From UBA4124 sp052034745 (lineage in GTDB: Bacteria; Patescibacteriota; Minisyncoccia; Phycocordibacterales; UBA9973): a DNA stretch of 17,345 nucleotides. Made by a program: the position numbers and the translations under genes. The stretch lies in the NCBI GenBank assembly GCA_052034745.1, contig JBPOIF010000029.1:1-17345 (forward strand), given 5' to 3'. Shown piece by piece: positions 5,277 through 13,804 of this stretch; the first letter of the stretch is position 1, and each line of letters starts with the position of its first letter. The notes below the pieces were generated by a model that was given only the letters and a program-made list of their open reading frames with translations, was not told the origin of the DNA and did not search any database.

Positions 5277-6947
5277 GTGACTCAAGCTGATGCACTCACC
5301 ATTTTAAAAACAGGGGCAAACGTATTTCTCACGGGACAACCAGGGAGTGGCAAATCCCACACCGTCCGTGCGTACGTCGAATACTTGCACTCGCACGGCG
5401 TCGATCCTGTCATCACTGCATCGACCGGTATCGCCGCGACACATATTCACGGGCAGACGATTCACTCATGGAGCGGGATCGGTATCAAGCGCTCACTGTC
5501 TCCGTATGATATCGACCACATCGCATCGACTGAGTATCTCTCGCGTCGCATTCGCAAAGCGACTGTACTCATCATCGACGAAATCTCGATGATCGATGCT
5601 GGCACACTCGAGATGGTCGATACCATCTGTCGTGAAGTGCGCAACAGCGTGGAGCCGTTTGGTGGCATCCAAGTGGTGCTCGTCGGAGATTTCTTTCAGC
5701 TTCCCCCAGTTGCAAAAGGGCAGGAAAACGCGCGCTTTGCATTTCAGTCACCACTGTGGCAACAGATGAAGCTCCTCGTTTGCTACCTCAGCGAACAACA
5801 CCGCCAAGAAGACGAAGCATTTCTCTCGGTACTTTCGGCGATTCGTGACGGCTCTATCGCTGAACATCACCGAGCACACCTCTCGGATCGGATCGTGAGC
5901 GAGGGACACCTCTTTCATGATGCAGACATCACACGACTCTTTCCGCACAATGCAGACGTCGACACGATCAACACGCACGCTTTAAATTCGCTCGATGGTG
6001 TGAGTGCTCGCTATGACATGACTGACAAAGGAAAGGAGGCGCTCGTCGCAGGATTGAAAAAAGGGTGTCTCTCTCCCGAGACACTCATTCTCAAAACGGG
6101 CGCCATCGTCATGTGTACCAAAAACAATATGCAAAAGGGGTACGTGAACGGCACGATCGGTATCGTCGAAGGATTTGAAAGTGGAACAAAGTTTCCTATC
6201 ATCCGCGTGCGCAATGGTGACCGCATCACGATTGAGCCCGTCGATTGGAGTATCGAAGAAGATGGGAAAGTAAAGGCGAGTATCACACAGCTTCCGCTTC
6301 GTCTCGCGTGGGCGATCACCGTGCACAAGAGTCAGGGGATGAGCTTGGACGAAGCGGTGATGGACTTGCGCGAAGTATTTGAATACGGACAAGGCTATGT
6401 CGCACTCTCTCGTGTGCGGACCCTCTCAGGGCTTCACCTCCTCGGCTTTAACGAAAAAGCATTTATGGTGCACCCGACGATTCGCTCTGCTGATGCAGTC
6501 TTTCTCGAACAGTCGGCGAGTGCCGAGACCGCGTTCGCATCGATGGATGCTGATACGGTCCGCTCTATGCATGACAAGTTCATCCTCGCCGCAGGGGGTA
6601 CTGTTCAGAAACAAAAATCAGTCACTCATCATACAAAGGTGCACACGACCGATACGACGCGAGCACTTGTCCTCGAAGGCAAGTCTGTCACACAGATCGC
6701 AAAGACTCGTGCGATGGTACCGACGACGATTCTCTCTCACATCGAAACCCTCGTACGAGAGGGGAGACTCACGCACGATGAGATAGCACACCTCATCCCT
6801 GCCAAGCTCTCAAAAGCGCTCCCTGCCATCCACAAAGCCTTTGACAAGGTAGGTATCGACAAGCTCACCCCTGCGCATGAAGCCTTGAAAGGCAAATACT
6901 CTTTTGACGACCTCCGTCTCGCCCGCATTGCGATACTCGCGAAATAA
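5277..6947 (+). CDS. PIF1-family ATP-dependent DNA helicase with C-terminal helix-turn-helix-type domain
   Basis: 556 aa, SF1B helicase acting 5'-3' on DNA. Visible motifs: Walker A GQPGSGKS (20-27), Ia ASTGIAA (48-54), the PIF1 signature HSWSGIG (63-69), Walker B LIIDEISMID (98-107), motif III VGDFFQLPPV (136-145), motif V VHKSQGMSLD (349-358) and motif VI QGYVALSRV (372-380). Residues about 445-556 (TTDTTRALVLEGKSVTQIAK and the following charged helices) resemble the HTH_40-type domain appended to bacterial PIF1 and RecQ-like helicases. The start is GTG 5277, 7 nt after a -10 box; no upstream ATG fits. Likely roles are replication-fork or G-quadruplex processing or recombination, by family analogy. 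It is a single-gene unit ending at a hairpin shared with the convergent gene. Confidence 0.93.
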   Translation: MTQADALTILKTGANVFLTGQPGSGKSHTVRAYVEYLHSHGVDPVITASTGIAATHIHGQTIHSWSGIGIKRSLSPYDIDHIASTEYLSRRIRKATVLIIDEISMIDAGTLEMVDTICREVRNSVEPFGGIQVVLVGDFFQLPPVAKGQENARFAFQSPLWQQMKLLVCYLSEQHRQEDEAFLSVLSAIRDGSIAEHHRAHLSDRIVSEGHLFHDADITRLFPHNADVDTINTHALNSLDGVSARYDMTDKGKEALVAGLKKGCLSPETLILKTGAIVMCTKNNMQKGYVNGTIGIVEGFESGTKFPIIRVRNGDRITIEPVDWSIEEDGKVKASITQLPLRLAWAITVHKSQGMSLDEAVMDLREVFEYGQGYVALSRVRTLSGLHLLGFNEKAFMVHPTIRSADAVFLEQSASAETAFASMDADTVRSMHDKFILAAGGTVQKQKSVTHHTKVHTTDTTRALVLEGKSVTQIAKTRAMVPTTILSHIETLVREGRLTHDEIAHLIPAKLSKALPAIHKAFDKVGIDKLTPAHEALKGKYSFDDLRLARIAILAK

Positions 6948-6976
6948 AATATCCCGCCACGTTGGTGGCGGGATAT
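6942..6976. terminator. Terminator hairpin between convergent genes
   Basis: ATATCCCGCCAC (6949-6960), loop GTTG, and GTGGCGGGATAT (6965-6976) form a perfect 12-bp stem. The T-rich tail TTTATTT is on the minus strand, so it terminates the 6985-7338 gene best. It also sits immediately after the helicase stop but has no T run on that side. Confidence 0.82.
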
Positions 6977-6984
6977 GCGGATTG

Positions 6985-7338
6985 TTACAACCCCAGAATT
7001 TTTCGTTCTTCCGGAGAAAGCTTTGCGATGGCTTTCTCTTTGATTTTTTGCGTTTCCTCTTCGTCATCAAAGAAGGTGACGATTTCTGCTGTGCCCAGGG
7101 TAACACCCTGCGTGCCGTTCGAAAGTACTAAAATTTCAGAAGTTCTGAAGCGATCAGTATCTTTCTGATTAGCGAAAGCTTTGGCAATATCGGGATTTTT
7201 GAAGAACCCGAGAGTACCAGTTTTTATACCCCTCTCCTCTACCTGGTAGACTTCGCTCACTGACATGATGTGGTATTCACTGAGATCTTGCCCGATGAGC
7301 GATTTGAGCAAGTCTTGTGCTTTTGTTGTGTGTGTCAT
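6985..7338 (-). CDS. Small soluble hypothetical protein, divergent from the restriction operon
   Basis: 117 aa, no signal peptide or membrane segment, no cysteines. It starts MTHTTKAQDLLKSLIGQDL and ends in an acidic then basic helical tail (FFDDEEETQKIKEKAIAKLS followed by PEERKILGL). The middle has an alternating beta-like stretch (EILVLSNGTQGVTLGTAEIV). No family is recognised. A near-consensus promoter (7363-7390) and a strong terminator (6942-6976) bracket it, so it is very likely expressed. It is transcribed away from hsdR from the same intergenic region. Its composition resembles the host-like genes more than the A/T-rich part of the operon. A regulatory or defence role is possible only by position. 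Confidence 0.75.
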   Translation of the reverse strand: MTHTTKAQDLLKSLIGQDLSEYHIMSVSEVYQVEERGIKTGTLGFFKNPDIAKAFANQKDTDRFRTSEILVLSNGTQGVTLGTAEIVTFFDDEEETQKIKEKAIAKLSPEERKILGL

Positions 7339-7362
7339 ATTCAGATGTTTTGTTTGTGGTCA

Positions 7363-7390
7363 ATACTACAAGACTTGCCTGTTTTGTCAA
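7363..7390 (-). promoter_or_regulatory. Promoter for the small hypothetical gene
   Basis: The minus strand reads TTGACA (7385-7390), a 16-nt spacer, and TAGTAT (7363-7368). Predicted start is near 7356, about 18 nt before the ATG at 7338. Confidence 0.78.
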
Positions 7391-7423
7391 ACAACGCACC
7401 CAAAACCCCACCCTCCCGGTCGT

Positions 7424-7452
7424 TTGATTAAAGGGGTGTGATGTGGGATTAT
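7424..7452 (+). promoter_or_regulatory. Promoter for the restriction-modification operon, leaderless spacing
   Basis: TTGATT (7424-7429), a 17-nt spacer, and TGG-GATTAT (-10 at 7447-7452). The -10 ends 7 nt before ATG 7460. The other candidate start, ATG 7451, overlaps the -10 box. No promoter was seen inside the operon, so the downstream genes probably depend on this one. Confidence 0.65.
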
Positions 7453-7459
7453 GAGGGGT

Positions 7460-9838
7460 ATGGACAAAAAATCCTTATCCGAACAAGACATTTGCTCGAA
7501 GTTTGTATTACCAGCTATTTTGGAAGCGGGTTGGGATTTACAGACTCAAATTAGAGAGCAGGTCACTTTCACTGCTGGACGAATCCAGATTTTCGGAAAG
7601 AGTGTTACTCGCGGAGAAAAGAAGCGAGCAGATTTTATTTTGTACTATAAAAACCATATCCCTATCGCAATCATTGAAGCCAAAGACAATAATCACACTG
7701 CGGGAGCAGGATTGGAACAGGCAAAAGAGTATGCTCGATCACTTGATATCCCTTTTGTATACAGTACGAATGGTGACGAATTTGTTGAATTTGATTTTAT
7801 AAATGGAACCGAAAAAAATCTTTTAATGAATGAATTACCTTCACCAGGTGAGCTTTTCCGTAGATATTCAGAATCAAAAGACTATAACGAAGAACAGAAA
7901 GAAGTAATCCTTCAAGATTATTTTGATGATCCTTCTGGAAAAGGTCCTCGCTATTACCAAGAAATTGCAATCAATAAAGTGGTTGAAGCGGTTGCAAAAG
8001 GAAAAGATAGGCTTCTGCTTGTTATGGCTACTGGTACCGGAAAGACATACACTGCATTTCAGATTATTTATCGCCTCTGGAAAGCAAAAAAGAAAAAGAG
8101 AATTCTCTTTCTCGTAGATAGGACAGCTCTTGCTCAGCAAACAATGCAAGGAGATTTCCGTCATTTTGGTGGAGCAATGACTCGTATTAAAAATGGTACA
8201 GCAGATAAAGCATATGAAATTTATGTTGCTTTGTACCAAGGGCTCACTGGCGGTTCACAAGAAGGTTCAGAAGAGGCAGACGAAGAAAAGAAAAAGCTAT
8301 TTCAGGAATTTTCACCAGACTTTTTTGATTTGATCATTGTTGATGAATGCCATCGCGGAAGTTCAAATGCAGATAGCGCATGGCGAGAAATTCTTACTCA
8401 CTACGGAAGTGCAACACAGATCGGTCTTACTGCTACACCGAAAGAAACAAAGGATAGGAGCACGGAAGAGTACTTTGGTGAGCCTGTATATACCTATTCT
8501 CTCAAGCAGGGTATTGAAGATGGGTATTTGGCTCCATATAAGGTTATTCGTTACCGTTTCAACAATGATGAATGGCGTCCACCACAAGGGTTTGTCGATG
8601 TAGATGGTAAACCTGTACCAGATGAGATCTTCACAGAATCAATGTTTGATCGTTCTATTATTATAGATGATCGAAATAGGGCTGTAGCGAAATGTGTTGC
8701 TGATTTTATGAGAGAAACTGATACATATCAGAAAGCTATTATTTTCTGTGTAGATATTGCACATGCAGAGCGTATGCGCCAGTGCCTCGTCAATGAATTT
8801 TCAGACAAAGTAAAAGAGAATTCCCGTTTCGTGGTGAAAATTACCGGAGATGATATTTTTGGAAAGCTTGAAATTGAAAATTTTATAAATCCAGAATCAA
8901 AATACCCCGTCATTGCAACCACTTCGAAGCTTCTCTCAACCGGTGTTGATACAAAAACAGTGAAGCTTATCGTGCTTGATGCTCCTATGAATTCTATGAC
9001 TGAGTTTAAACAAATCATTGGTCGTGGTACTCGGGTAGAAGAACAATATGGAAAATATTATTTTACGATTATGGATTTCCGTAATGTCACACGACTTTTT
9101 GCTGACCCTGCATTTGATGGAGATCCTGTGAAAGTGTATGAGCATGACGGTAATACTTCTATTGATGTCACCGACTACATAGAACAAGAAACAAAATCAG
9201 AACAAGAAATCAAGGAATTTGACCCAAGAATAGATGTGCTTATTGATGGTACACAAACAGAAGAGAAGCCAAAGAAAATTCGTATCAAGGATGGTGTGGA
9301 TTTTTATCCTATACACAGGACAGTGCAGTATATAGATCCTCAAACAGGGAAACTTATCACCGAATCCCTCCAAGATTTTTCAAAGAAAACTATTGTCTCA
9401 GAATTTGCCTCACTGGATGATTTTCTTTCTCGTTGGAAAGAATCAGAGCGCAAAGATGTGATAGTAAATGAGCTTCTTGGTCGAGGTGTTGCTTTTGAAG
9501 AGCTTCGCAATGAAATAGGCAAGGATCTTGATGTCTTTGATCTTATTCTCCATGTTGCCTATGGTAAGAAACCTATGACTAGAAGTGAAAGAGTAAAGAA
9601 AGCTCAATCAAATGACTATTTTGCAAAATACGAAGGAAAAGCAAAAGAAATCATAGATCTTCTCCTTGTAAAATATGCTGACCAAGGTATTACAGCCATA
9701 GATGGCATAGAGGATCTTATTGTCTCACCATTTACTGAGTTCGGTACTCCGATTGAGATAGTAGAAGAAATTTTTGGAGGCCGTGAGCAATATATGGAAG
9801 TTATTAAAAACATAGAATCTAGTCTATACGCAGAATAA
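7460..9838 (+). CDS. hsdR: Type I restriction enzyme, R (restriction and translocase) subunit
   Basis: 792 aa. The N-terminal PD-(D/E)XK nuclease has D58 in ADFILYY and E74-x-K76 in IIEAKD. The SF2 motor follows: Walker A MATGTGKT (189-196), DEAD-type box VDECHRG (294-300), motif III GLTATP (322-327) and motif VI QIIGRGTR (518-525). The C-terminal helical region (about 650-792) resembles the EcoEI-type HsdR C-terminal domain that docks on the methylase core. With HsdM and HsdS it would bind unmethylated target sites, translocate DNA and cut at a distance. It is the first gene of the operon, and hsdM begins 1 nt after its stop. It is shorter than EcoKI-type HsdR, close to the EcoEI type. The start at 7460 is set by the -10 spacing. 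All catalytic residues are present, so it looks active. Confidence 0.95.
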   Translation: MDKKSLSEQDICSKFVLPAILEAGWDLQTQIREQVTFTAGRIQIFGKSVTRGEKKRADFILYYKNHIPIAIIEAKDNNHTAGAGLEQAKEYARSLDIPFVYSTNGDEFVEFDFINGTEKNLLMNELPSPGELFRRYSESKDYNEEQKEVILQDYFDDPSGKGPRYYQEIAINKVVEAVAKGKDRLLLVMATGTGKTYTAFQIIYRLWKAKKKKRILFLVDRTALAQQTMQGDFRHFGGAMTRIKNGTADKAYEIYVALYQGLTGGSQEGSEEADEEKKKLFQEFSPDFFDLIIVDECHRGSSNADSAWREILTHYGSATQIGLTATPKETKDRSTEEYFGEPVYTYSLKQGIEDGYLAPYKVIRYRFNNDEWRPPQGFVDVDGKPVPDEIFTESMFDRSIIIDDRNRAVAKCVADFMRETDTYQKAIIFCVDIAHAERMRQCLVNEFSDKVKENSRFVVKITGDDIFGKLEIENFINPESKYPVIATTSKLLSTGVDTKTVKLIVLDAPMNSMTEFKQIIGRGTRVEEQYGKYYFTIMDFRNVTRLFADPAFDGDPVKVYEHDGNTSIDVTDYIEQETKSEQEIKEFDPRIDVLIDGTQTEEKPKKIRIKDGVDFYPIHRTVQYIDPQTGKLITESLQDFSKKTIVSEFASLDDFLSRWKESERKDVIVNELLGRGVAFEELRNEIGKDLDVFDLILHVAYGKKPMTRSERVKKAQSNDYFAKYEGKAKEIIDLLLVKYADQGITAIDGIEDLIVSPFTEFGTPIEIVEEIFGGREQYMEVIKNIESSLYAE

Positions 9839-9839
9839 T

Positions 9840-11252
9840 ATGTCTCAAATCCAATCAATCATAAAAAATATTCAAGATGAAATGCGTAAAGATGCGGGTC
9901 TTGATGGAGATGCACAGCGTATATCACAACTTGTTTGGATGCTGTTCTTAAAGATTTTTGATGATCGAGAAAAAAACCTAGAGCTTATAGATCCAAAATA
10001 CAAATCTCCAATTCAAGAAAAATTTCGGTATCGTAACTGGGCACAAGACGAAGAGGGTATAACCGGTGCAGAATTAGCAGACTTCATAGACAAAGAACTT
10101 TTTCCAGCTCTCCGTAGCCTCTCAGTATCACCAACAGATACAAGGGGATTCCTTATAAAAAATATCTTTTCTGATACGTACAACTACATGAAAAACGGTA
10201 CCTTGATTCGCAAGGTATTCAACAAGATTAACGAAATCAATTTCAATAAAAAAGATGATCGTCATGCATTCGGGGACTTGTACGAAAAGATTTTGAAAGA
10301 TTTGCAAAATGCAGGTAATGCAGGGGAGTTCTATACTCCACGACCTTTGACAAAGTTTGTTGTTGAAATGGTAGATCCAAAGTTTGGTGATAAAGTTCTC
10401 GACCCTGCTTGTGGCACTGGAGGCTTCCTTGTGAACGCACTCGAATATATGCGCGAGGATGTAAGTACTGCCAAAGATGAAAAGAAGCTCCATGGTGATA
10501 TTCACGGCGTAGAGCTCAAGCCTCTGCCACACATGCTCGCTATTACAAACATGATTCTTCATGGAGTAGAAGACCCTTCGACAATCTTGCGAGGCGATAT
10601 GCTTTCTCGTCCATATACAGAATACGGCCCCAAAGATCGTGTGGATGTGATCGTCGCCAATCCTCCATTTGGAGGTACTGTGACAGATGGCACAGAGCTC
10701 AATTTCCCAAGTCAGTTTCGTACCAGGGAAACAGCGGATCTCTTCCTTGTACTTTTTGTACATTTACTCAAAGACGGAGGGCGAGCGGGGATAATCCTTC
10801 CAGATGGGTCACTCTTTGGTGAAGGGGTGAAGTCAAAAATAAAGGAACATTTGCTCACTGAGTGTAATTTGCATACCATTGTTCGTCTGCCTCCAGGAGT
10901 ATTCAATCCTTATGCGGGAGTAAATACAAACTTATTATTTTTTACAAAAGGCGAACCAACAAAGGAAGTTTGGTATTACCAAATGCAGCTTCCTGTTGGA
11001 CTTCGCGCATACACCAAGAACAAACCACTTACTGATAAGGAATTTGAAGTAGTGAAAGAGTGGTGGAAAGATAGAAAGGAGAATGACTTTGCATGGAAAG
11101 TATCTATAGAAGATATAAGGGCAAAGAATTGGAATTTGGATTTCAAGAATCCGAAGGGCGGGGAAATAGAAGAAGAAATTTCTTCCAAAGATTTGGTAGA
11201 GAGGATTTTGGAGAAAGAGGAGGAGATTAAGAAACTTTTAAAGAATATATGA
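9840..11252 (+). CDS. hsdM: Type I DNA N6-adenine methyltransferase, M subunit
   Basis: 470 aa. The N-terminal helical domain (about 1-150, HsdM_N type) contains RISQLVWMLFLKIFDDRE. The catalytic N6 DNA methylase domain has motif I DPACGTGGFLVNA (188-200) for AdoMet and motif IV NPPFGG (274-279) for adenine flipping. GEFYTPRPLTKFVVEMVDP (162-180) is the usual block before motif I. It methylates adenine in host target sites as part of M2S and is the core of the restriction complex. ATG 9840 lies 1 nt after the hsdR stop, and its TGA overlaps the next gene's ATG (ATGA, 11249-11252), indicating translational coupling. The length and motifs are complete. Confidence 0.96.
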   Translation: MSQIQSIIKNIQDEMRKDAGLDGDAQRISQLVWMLFLKIFDDREKNLELIDPKYKSPIQEKFRYRNWAQDEEGITGAELADFIDKELFPALRSLSVSPTDTRGFLIKNIFSDTYNYMKNGTLIRKVFNKINEINFNKKDDRHAFGDLYEKILKDLQNAGNAGEFYTPRPLTKFVVEMVDPKFGDKVLDPACGTGGFLVNALEYMREDVSTAKDEKKLHGDIHGVELKPLPHMLAITNMILHGVEDPSTILRGDMLSRPYTEYGPKDRVDVIVANPPFGGTVTDGTELNFPSQFRTRETADLFLVLFVHLLKDGGRAGIILPDGSLFGEGVKSKIKEHLLTECNLHTIVRLPPGVFNPYAGVNTNLLFFTKGEPTKEVWYYQMQLPVGLRAYTKNKPLTDKEFEVVKEWWKDRKENDFAWKVSIEDIRAKNWNLDFKNPKGGEIEEEISSKDLVERILEKEEEIKKLLKNI

Positions 11253-12700
11253 GACAAACAATTGCTCTTAGTACCTATCTTGAAATTGACCCTGAAATTC
11301 TTAAAGAAAATGGTGTTCTTGATGTGATGTTAGGTGTCGATACTCCTTATTTTATAGATCCAAGATTAGTGTTTTTAAAAAACCAAGAAGGTGTTTTTTT
11401 AAATTCTAAAGAAAAAGTTCAAAAATATTTTTCAGACTTAATTCGAATTATTAAAGCTTCAGAAGATTCTCCTCAGTTGCAAAAAAAAGCAATAGATATG
11501 GTTGCAGCAAAAGAACCACGAGGTCTTTCTATCGGATATGGCAATAAAACAGATACAGGTCCTGCTGTACCAAAGTCAGTTGCAAGGAAAATAGTTTTTA
11601 CAATTACTGAGCTTATTAAGGTTGGTATAGATGATCCAGAGCTTGTAGAAATTATGGTTCTTTTTATTGATGGATATGGACCTGATAGTATTAGTGATTT
11701 AATCTCACACATCTTATTTGACGATCTATGTTTGTTTACGCAAGCCGTTGCAAAAAAACTTGATATAAAAACAAAAAAATATCCTATTAACGAGGTTGAA
11801 TATAGTTTACCAAGTCATCCTTTTAAAAATCATCAAATAATATTTGTTCCAATTGATTATGTTTCTGCACTTCCTTTGGCTTATGATTGGGATAGTGTTC
11901 AAGATGCAGCGGCTTATAATGACAAGCTGAGGAAAGACTTTAGCGGAATACTGCTTCCAGTAATACAAGAACAACTAAGTAAATTAAATTCCCTTAGTTC
12001 AGAAGAAAGAAATAAGTTTAAAGAAACTTTTAAAAAACTTCTTAAAATTTACAAAGATAAGGATGTTCAATCTTACGATATAAATATTGATGATAGGGGG
12101 TTCTACTCATCAAAATCATTTGTTGAGGAGTATGCTAAAAAGTTCAATAGTCCTCAAAAAGTTATTTCTTCCTCTGAAGATATGAAAAATTTTGTTCGTA
12201 ATGTAATTCTAAGTTTTAAGAGACATATAGAAGATATGGGAAATTCAAATCTTCTATATCATCGTACAAAAACACATGCCCCTATAAAAGATAAGCCTCA
12301 CAGAGAAGATGTTCCGCAAATGATCTTTAATGGTATCGCTGATGTCCATTGTTCTTACACAAATATACCTCATGCCAGAGAATCTAAAGTAAGCACAGGC
12401 CCAATAGATTTTTGGTTTGCAAAAGAACGTAATAGTAAGGTTTTAGTTGAGATTAAAAAATCTACAAATAATTTAATAAAGGGTTATACTAAACAGCTTT
12501 CAAAATATGAAAAAGGCGAATTATCTTGCCATTCGTTCTATGTTGTATTAAAGGTAAAAGAAGAAAAACGATCAAAGTTAAAACTAGTTACAGATATTGA
12601 AGAGTTAGAAAATAAGTATAAAGAAAATATGAAAAATGGTATTAAATCTCCAGAAGTTATAATTATTGATGGTTTGATACATGATTCTCCTAGTAAGTAA
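11249..12700 (+). CDS. Unknown protein X of the type I R-M operon with a C-terminal PD-(D/E)XK nuclease core
   Basis: 483 aa, inserted between hsdM and hsdS. The N-terminal part (LDVMLGVDTPYFIDPRLVF, 24-42) and the middle (about 45-340, helical, with repeated Lys-rich segments) match no family I recognise. The C-terminal region about 350-435 shows a restriction-like core: E353 in HREDVPQ, D387 in GPIDFWF, E401-I-K403 in VLVEIKKS, and Q416 in KQLSKY, in the order and spacing of helix-Glu, strand-Asp, strand-ExK, helix-Gln. This suggests a metal-dependent DNA (or RNA) nuclease. It has no helicase or ATPase motif. It overlaps the hsdM stop by 4 nt, has no Shine-Dalgarno, and is clearly A/T-rich, like the hsdS that starts 3 nt after its stop. 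It may be an accessory effector or anti-phage nuclease guided or triggered by the R-M complex. The nuclease call is good; the role is inference. Confidence 0.8.
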   Translation: MRQTIALSTYLEIDPEILKENGVLDVMLGVDTPYFIDPRLVFLKNQEGVFLNSKEKVQKYFSDLIRIIKASEDSPQLQKKAIDMVAAKEPRGLSIGYGNKTDTGPAVPKSVARKIVFTITELIKVGIDDPELVEIMVLFIDGYGPDSISDLISHILFDDLCLFTQAVAKKLDIKTKKYPINEVEYSLPSHPFKNHQIIFVPIDYVSALPLAYDWDSVQDAAAYNDKLRKDFSGILLPVIQEQLSKLNSLSSEERNKFKETFKKLLKIYKDKDVQSYDINIDDRGFYSSKSFVEEYAKKFNSPQKVISSSEDMKNFVRNVILSFKRHIEDMGNSNLLYHRTKTHAPIKDKPHREDVPQMIFNGIADVHCSYTNIPHARESKVSTGPIDFWFAKERNSKVLVEIKKSTNNLIKGYTKQLSKYEKGELSCHSFYVVLKVKEEKRSKLKLVTDIEELENKYKENMKNGIKSPEVIIIDGLIHDSPSK

Positions 12701-12703
12701 TTT

Positions 12704-13801
12704 ATGAAAACTAACTGGCAAACAAAAAAAATAGGTGAAGTTTGTGATATCTTAGACAATCTTCGAAAGCCTGTAACTGCGCGAGACCGAAAATCTGGAG
12801 ATTTTCCCTATTATGGGGCGACTGGAATTCAGGATTATGTAGATAGCTTTATTTTTAATGAAGAATTAGTCTTAGTTGGTGAGGACGGTGCACGTTGGAA
12901 TTCTGGAGACAATACTGCTTTTAAAATTTCAGGAAAAACTTGGGTGAATAATCACGCACATGTTATTCGCCCATACAGAGATATTTTACTTGATCAATGG
13001 TTAATTTACTTTTTGAATATCTCGGATTTAAGCGATTATATTACAGGAACAACAGTTAAAAAATTAAATCAGGAAAAACTTAGAAGTATTCCTGTACCAC
13101 TCCCACCAATCAAAATTCAAAAAGAAATTGTTGTAAAGTTGGATAAAAAGTTTACGAAGTTAAGGGAGGCAAAAAGATTGCGAGAAGAAGCTCTCTCCGA
13201 CACTGAAAAAATCCTCTCTCAAACACTCCGTGAAATTTTTGAAGAAGGTAAACAAAAAGGTTGGGAAGAAAAAACACTTCCAGAAATTTCAGAAAATTTA
13301 GACTCTATGCGTAAACCTATTACAAAATCGGACAGGAAAGACGGCAAGCACCCATATTATGGAGCATCTGGGATTGTTGATAGTGTTGAAGGATATCTTT
13401 TTGATGAAGAATTACTTCTAATCTCTGAAGACGGTGCGAATCTTATTGCGAGATCAACACCTATTGCTTTTACTGCAAATGGAAAATATTGGGTAAATAA
13501 TCATGCACATGTTCTACGTTTTAGAAATAAAATTTTACAGAGAATTACTGAATACTATTTAAATTATATTAACGTCAAGCCCTATATAACTGGGTCTGCA
13601 CAACCCAAATTAAGCCAAGCTAATTTAAATAAAATAAAGATTATTATTCCGCCACAAATCGATCAGCAAAAGATAGTCAATAAACTTAATGAAGTTTCAG
13701 AAAAAGTTCGAACTCTCCACGAGCTCCAAACCTCCCAACTCGCCGACCTCAAACACCTCGAAAAATCCTACCTCCGCGAAGCATTTAATGGCGAATTATA
13801 A
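12704..13801 (+). CDS. hsdS: Type I restriction-modification specificity subunit
   Basis: 365 aa, slightly short but with the full layout: TRD1 (about 8-135), central conserved helix (136-180), TRD2 (190-316) and distal conserved helix (317-360, ending LEKSYLREAFNGEL). The two TRDs are clearly homologous: RKP(V/I)T, DRK, PYYGA, EEL, EDGA and WVNNHAHV occur in both. HsdS sets the DNA target of both methylation and cleavage, each TRD reading one half-site. Two similar TRDs imply two similar, inverted half-sites. TRD coding DNA is A/T-rich while the end of the gene (from about 13715) is much richer in GC, consistent with TRD replacement. It follows gene X after 3 nt and precedes the small nuclease by 3 nt. 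Confidence 0.94.
   Translation: MKTNWQTKKIGEVCDILDNLRKPVTARDRKSGDFPYYGATGIQDYVDSFIFNEELVLVGEDGARWNSGDNTAFKISGKTWVNNHAHVIRPYRDILLDQWLIYFLNISDLSDYITGTTVKKLNQEKLRSIPVPLPPIKIQKEIVVKLDKKFTKLREAKRLREEALSDTEKILSQTLREIFEEGKQKGWEEKTLPEISENLDSMRKPITKSDRKDGKHPYYGASGIVDSVEGYLFDEELLLISEDGANLIARSTPIAFTANGKYWVNNHAHVLRFRNKILQRITEYYLNYINVKPYITGSAQPKLSQANLNKIKIIIPPQIDQQKIVNKLNEVSEKVRTLHELQTSQLADLKHLEKSYLREAFNGEL
12764..13513 (+). repeat. Internal duplication within hsdS (two homologous TRDs)
   Basis: Codons 21-87 (12764-12964) and 203-270 (13310-13513) encode the same TRD family. Over a 43-residue stretch beginning RKP, 26 positions match by eye, and WVNNHAHV is identical. The DNA is diverged, so the duplication is old or came from two related donors. 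Confidence 0.85.
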
Positions 13802-13804
13802 TTT

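Noticed and set aside
10128..10763. 211-codon minus-strand ORF inside hsdM
   Set aside because: It lies wholly antisense to the hsdM catalytic core, is rich in Cys, His and Ile as antisense frames often are, and has no promoter or family signature.
11249..11252. UGA read as a sense codon (Gracilibacteria/Absconditabacteria code)
   Set aside because: UGA ends hsdM in an ATGA overlap and also ends the acidic small ORF at a terminator; no gene here needs in-frame UGA.
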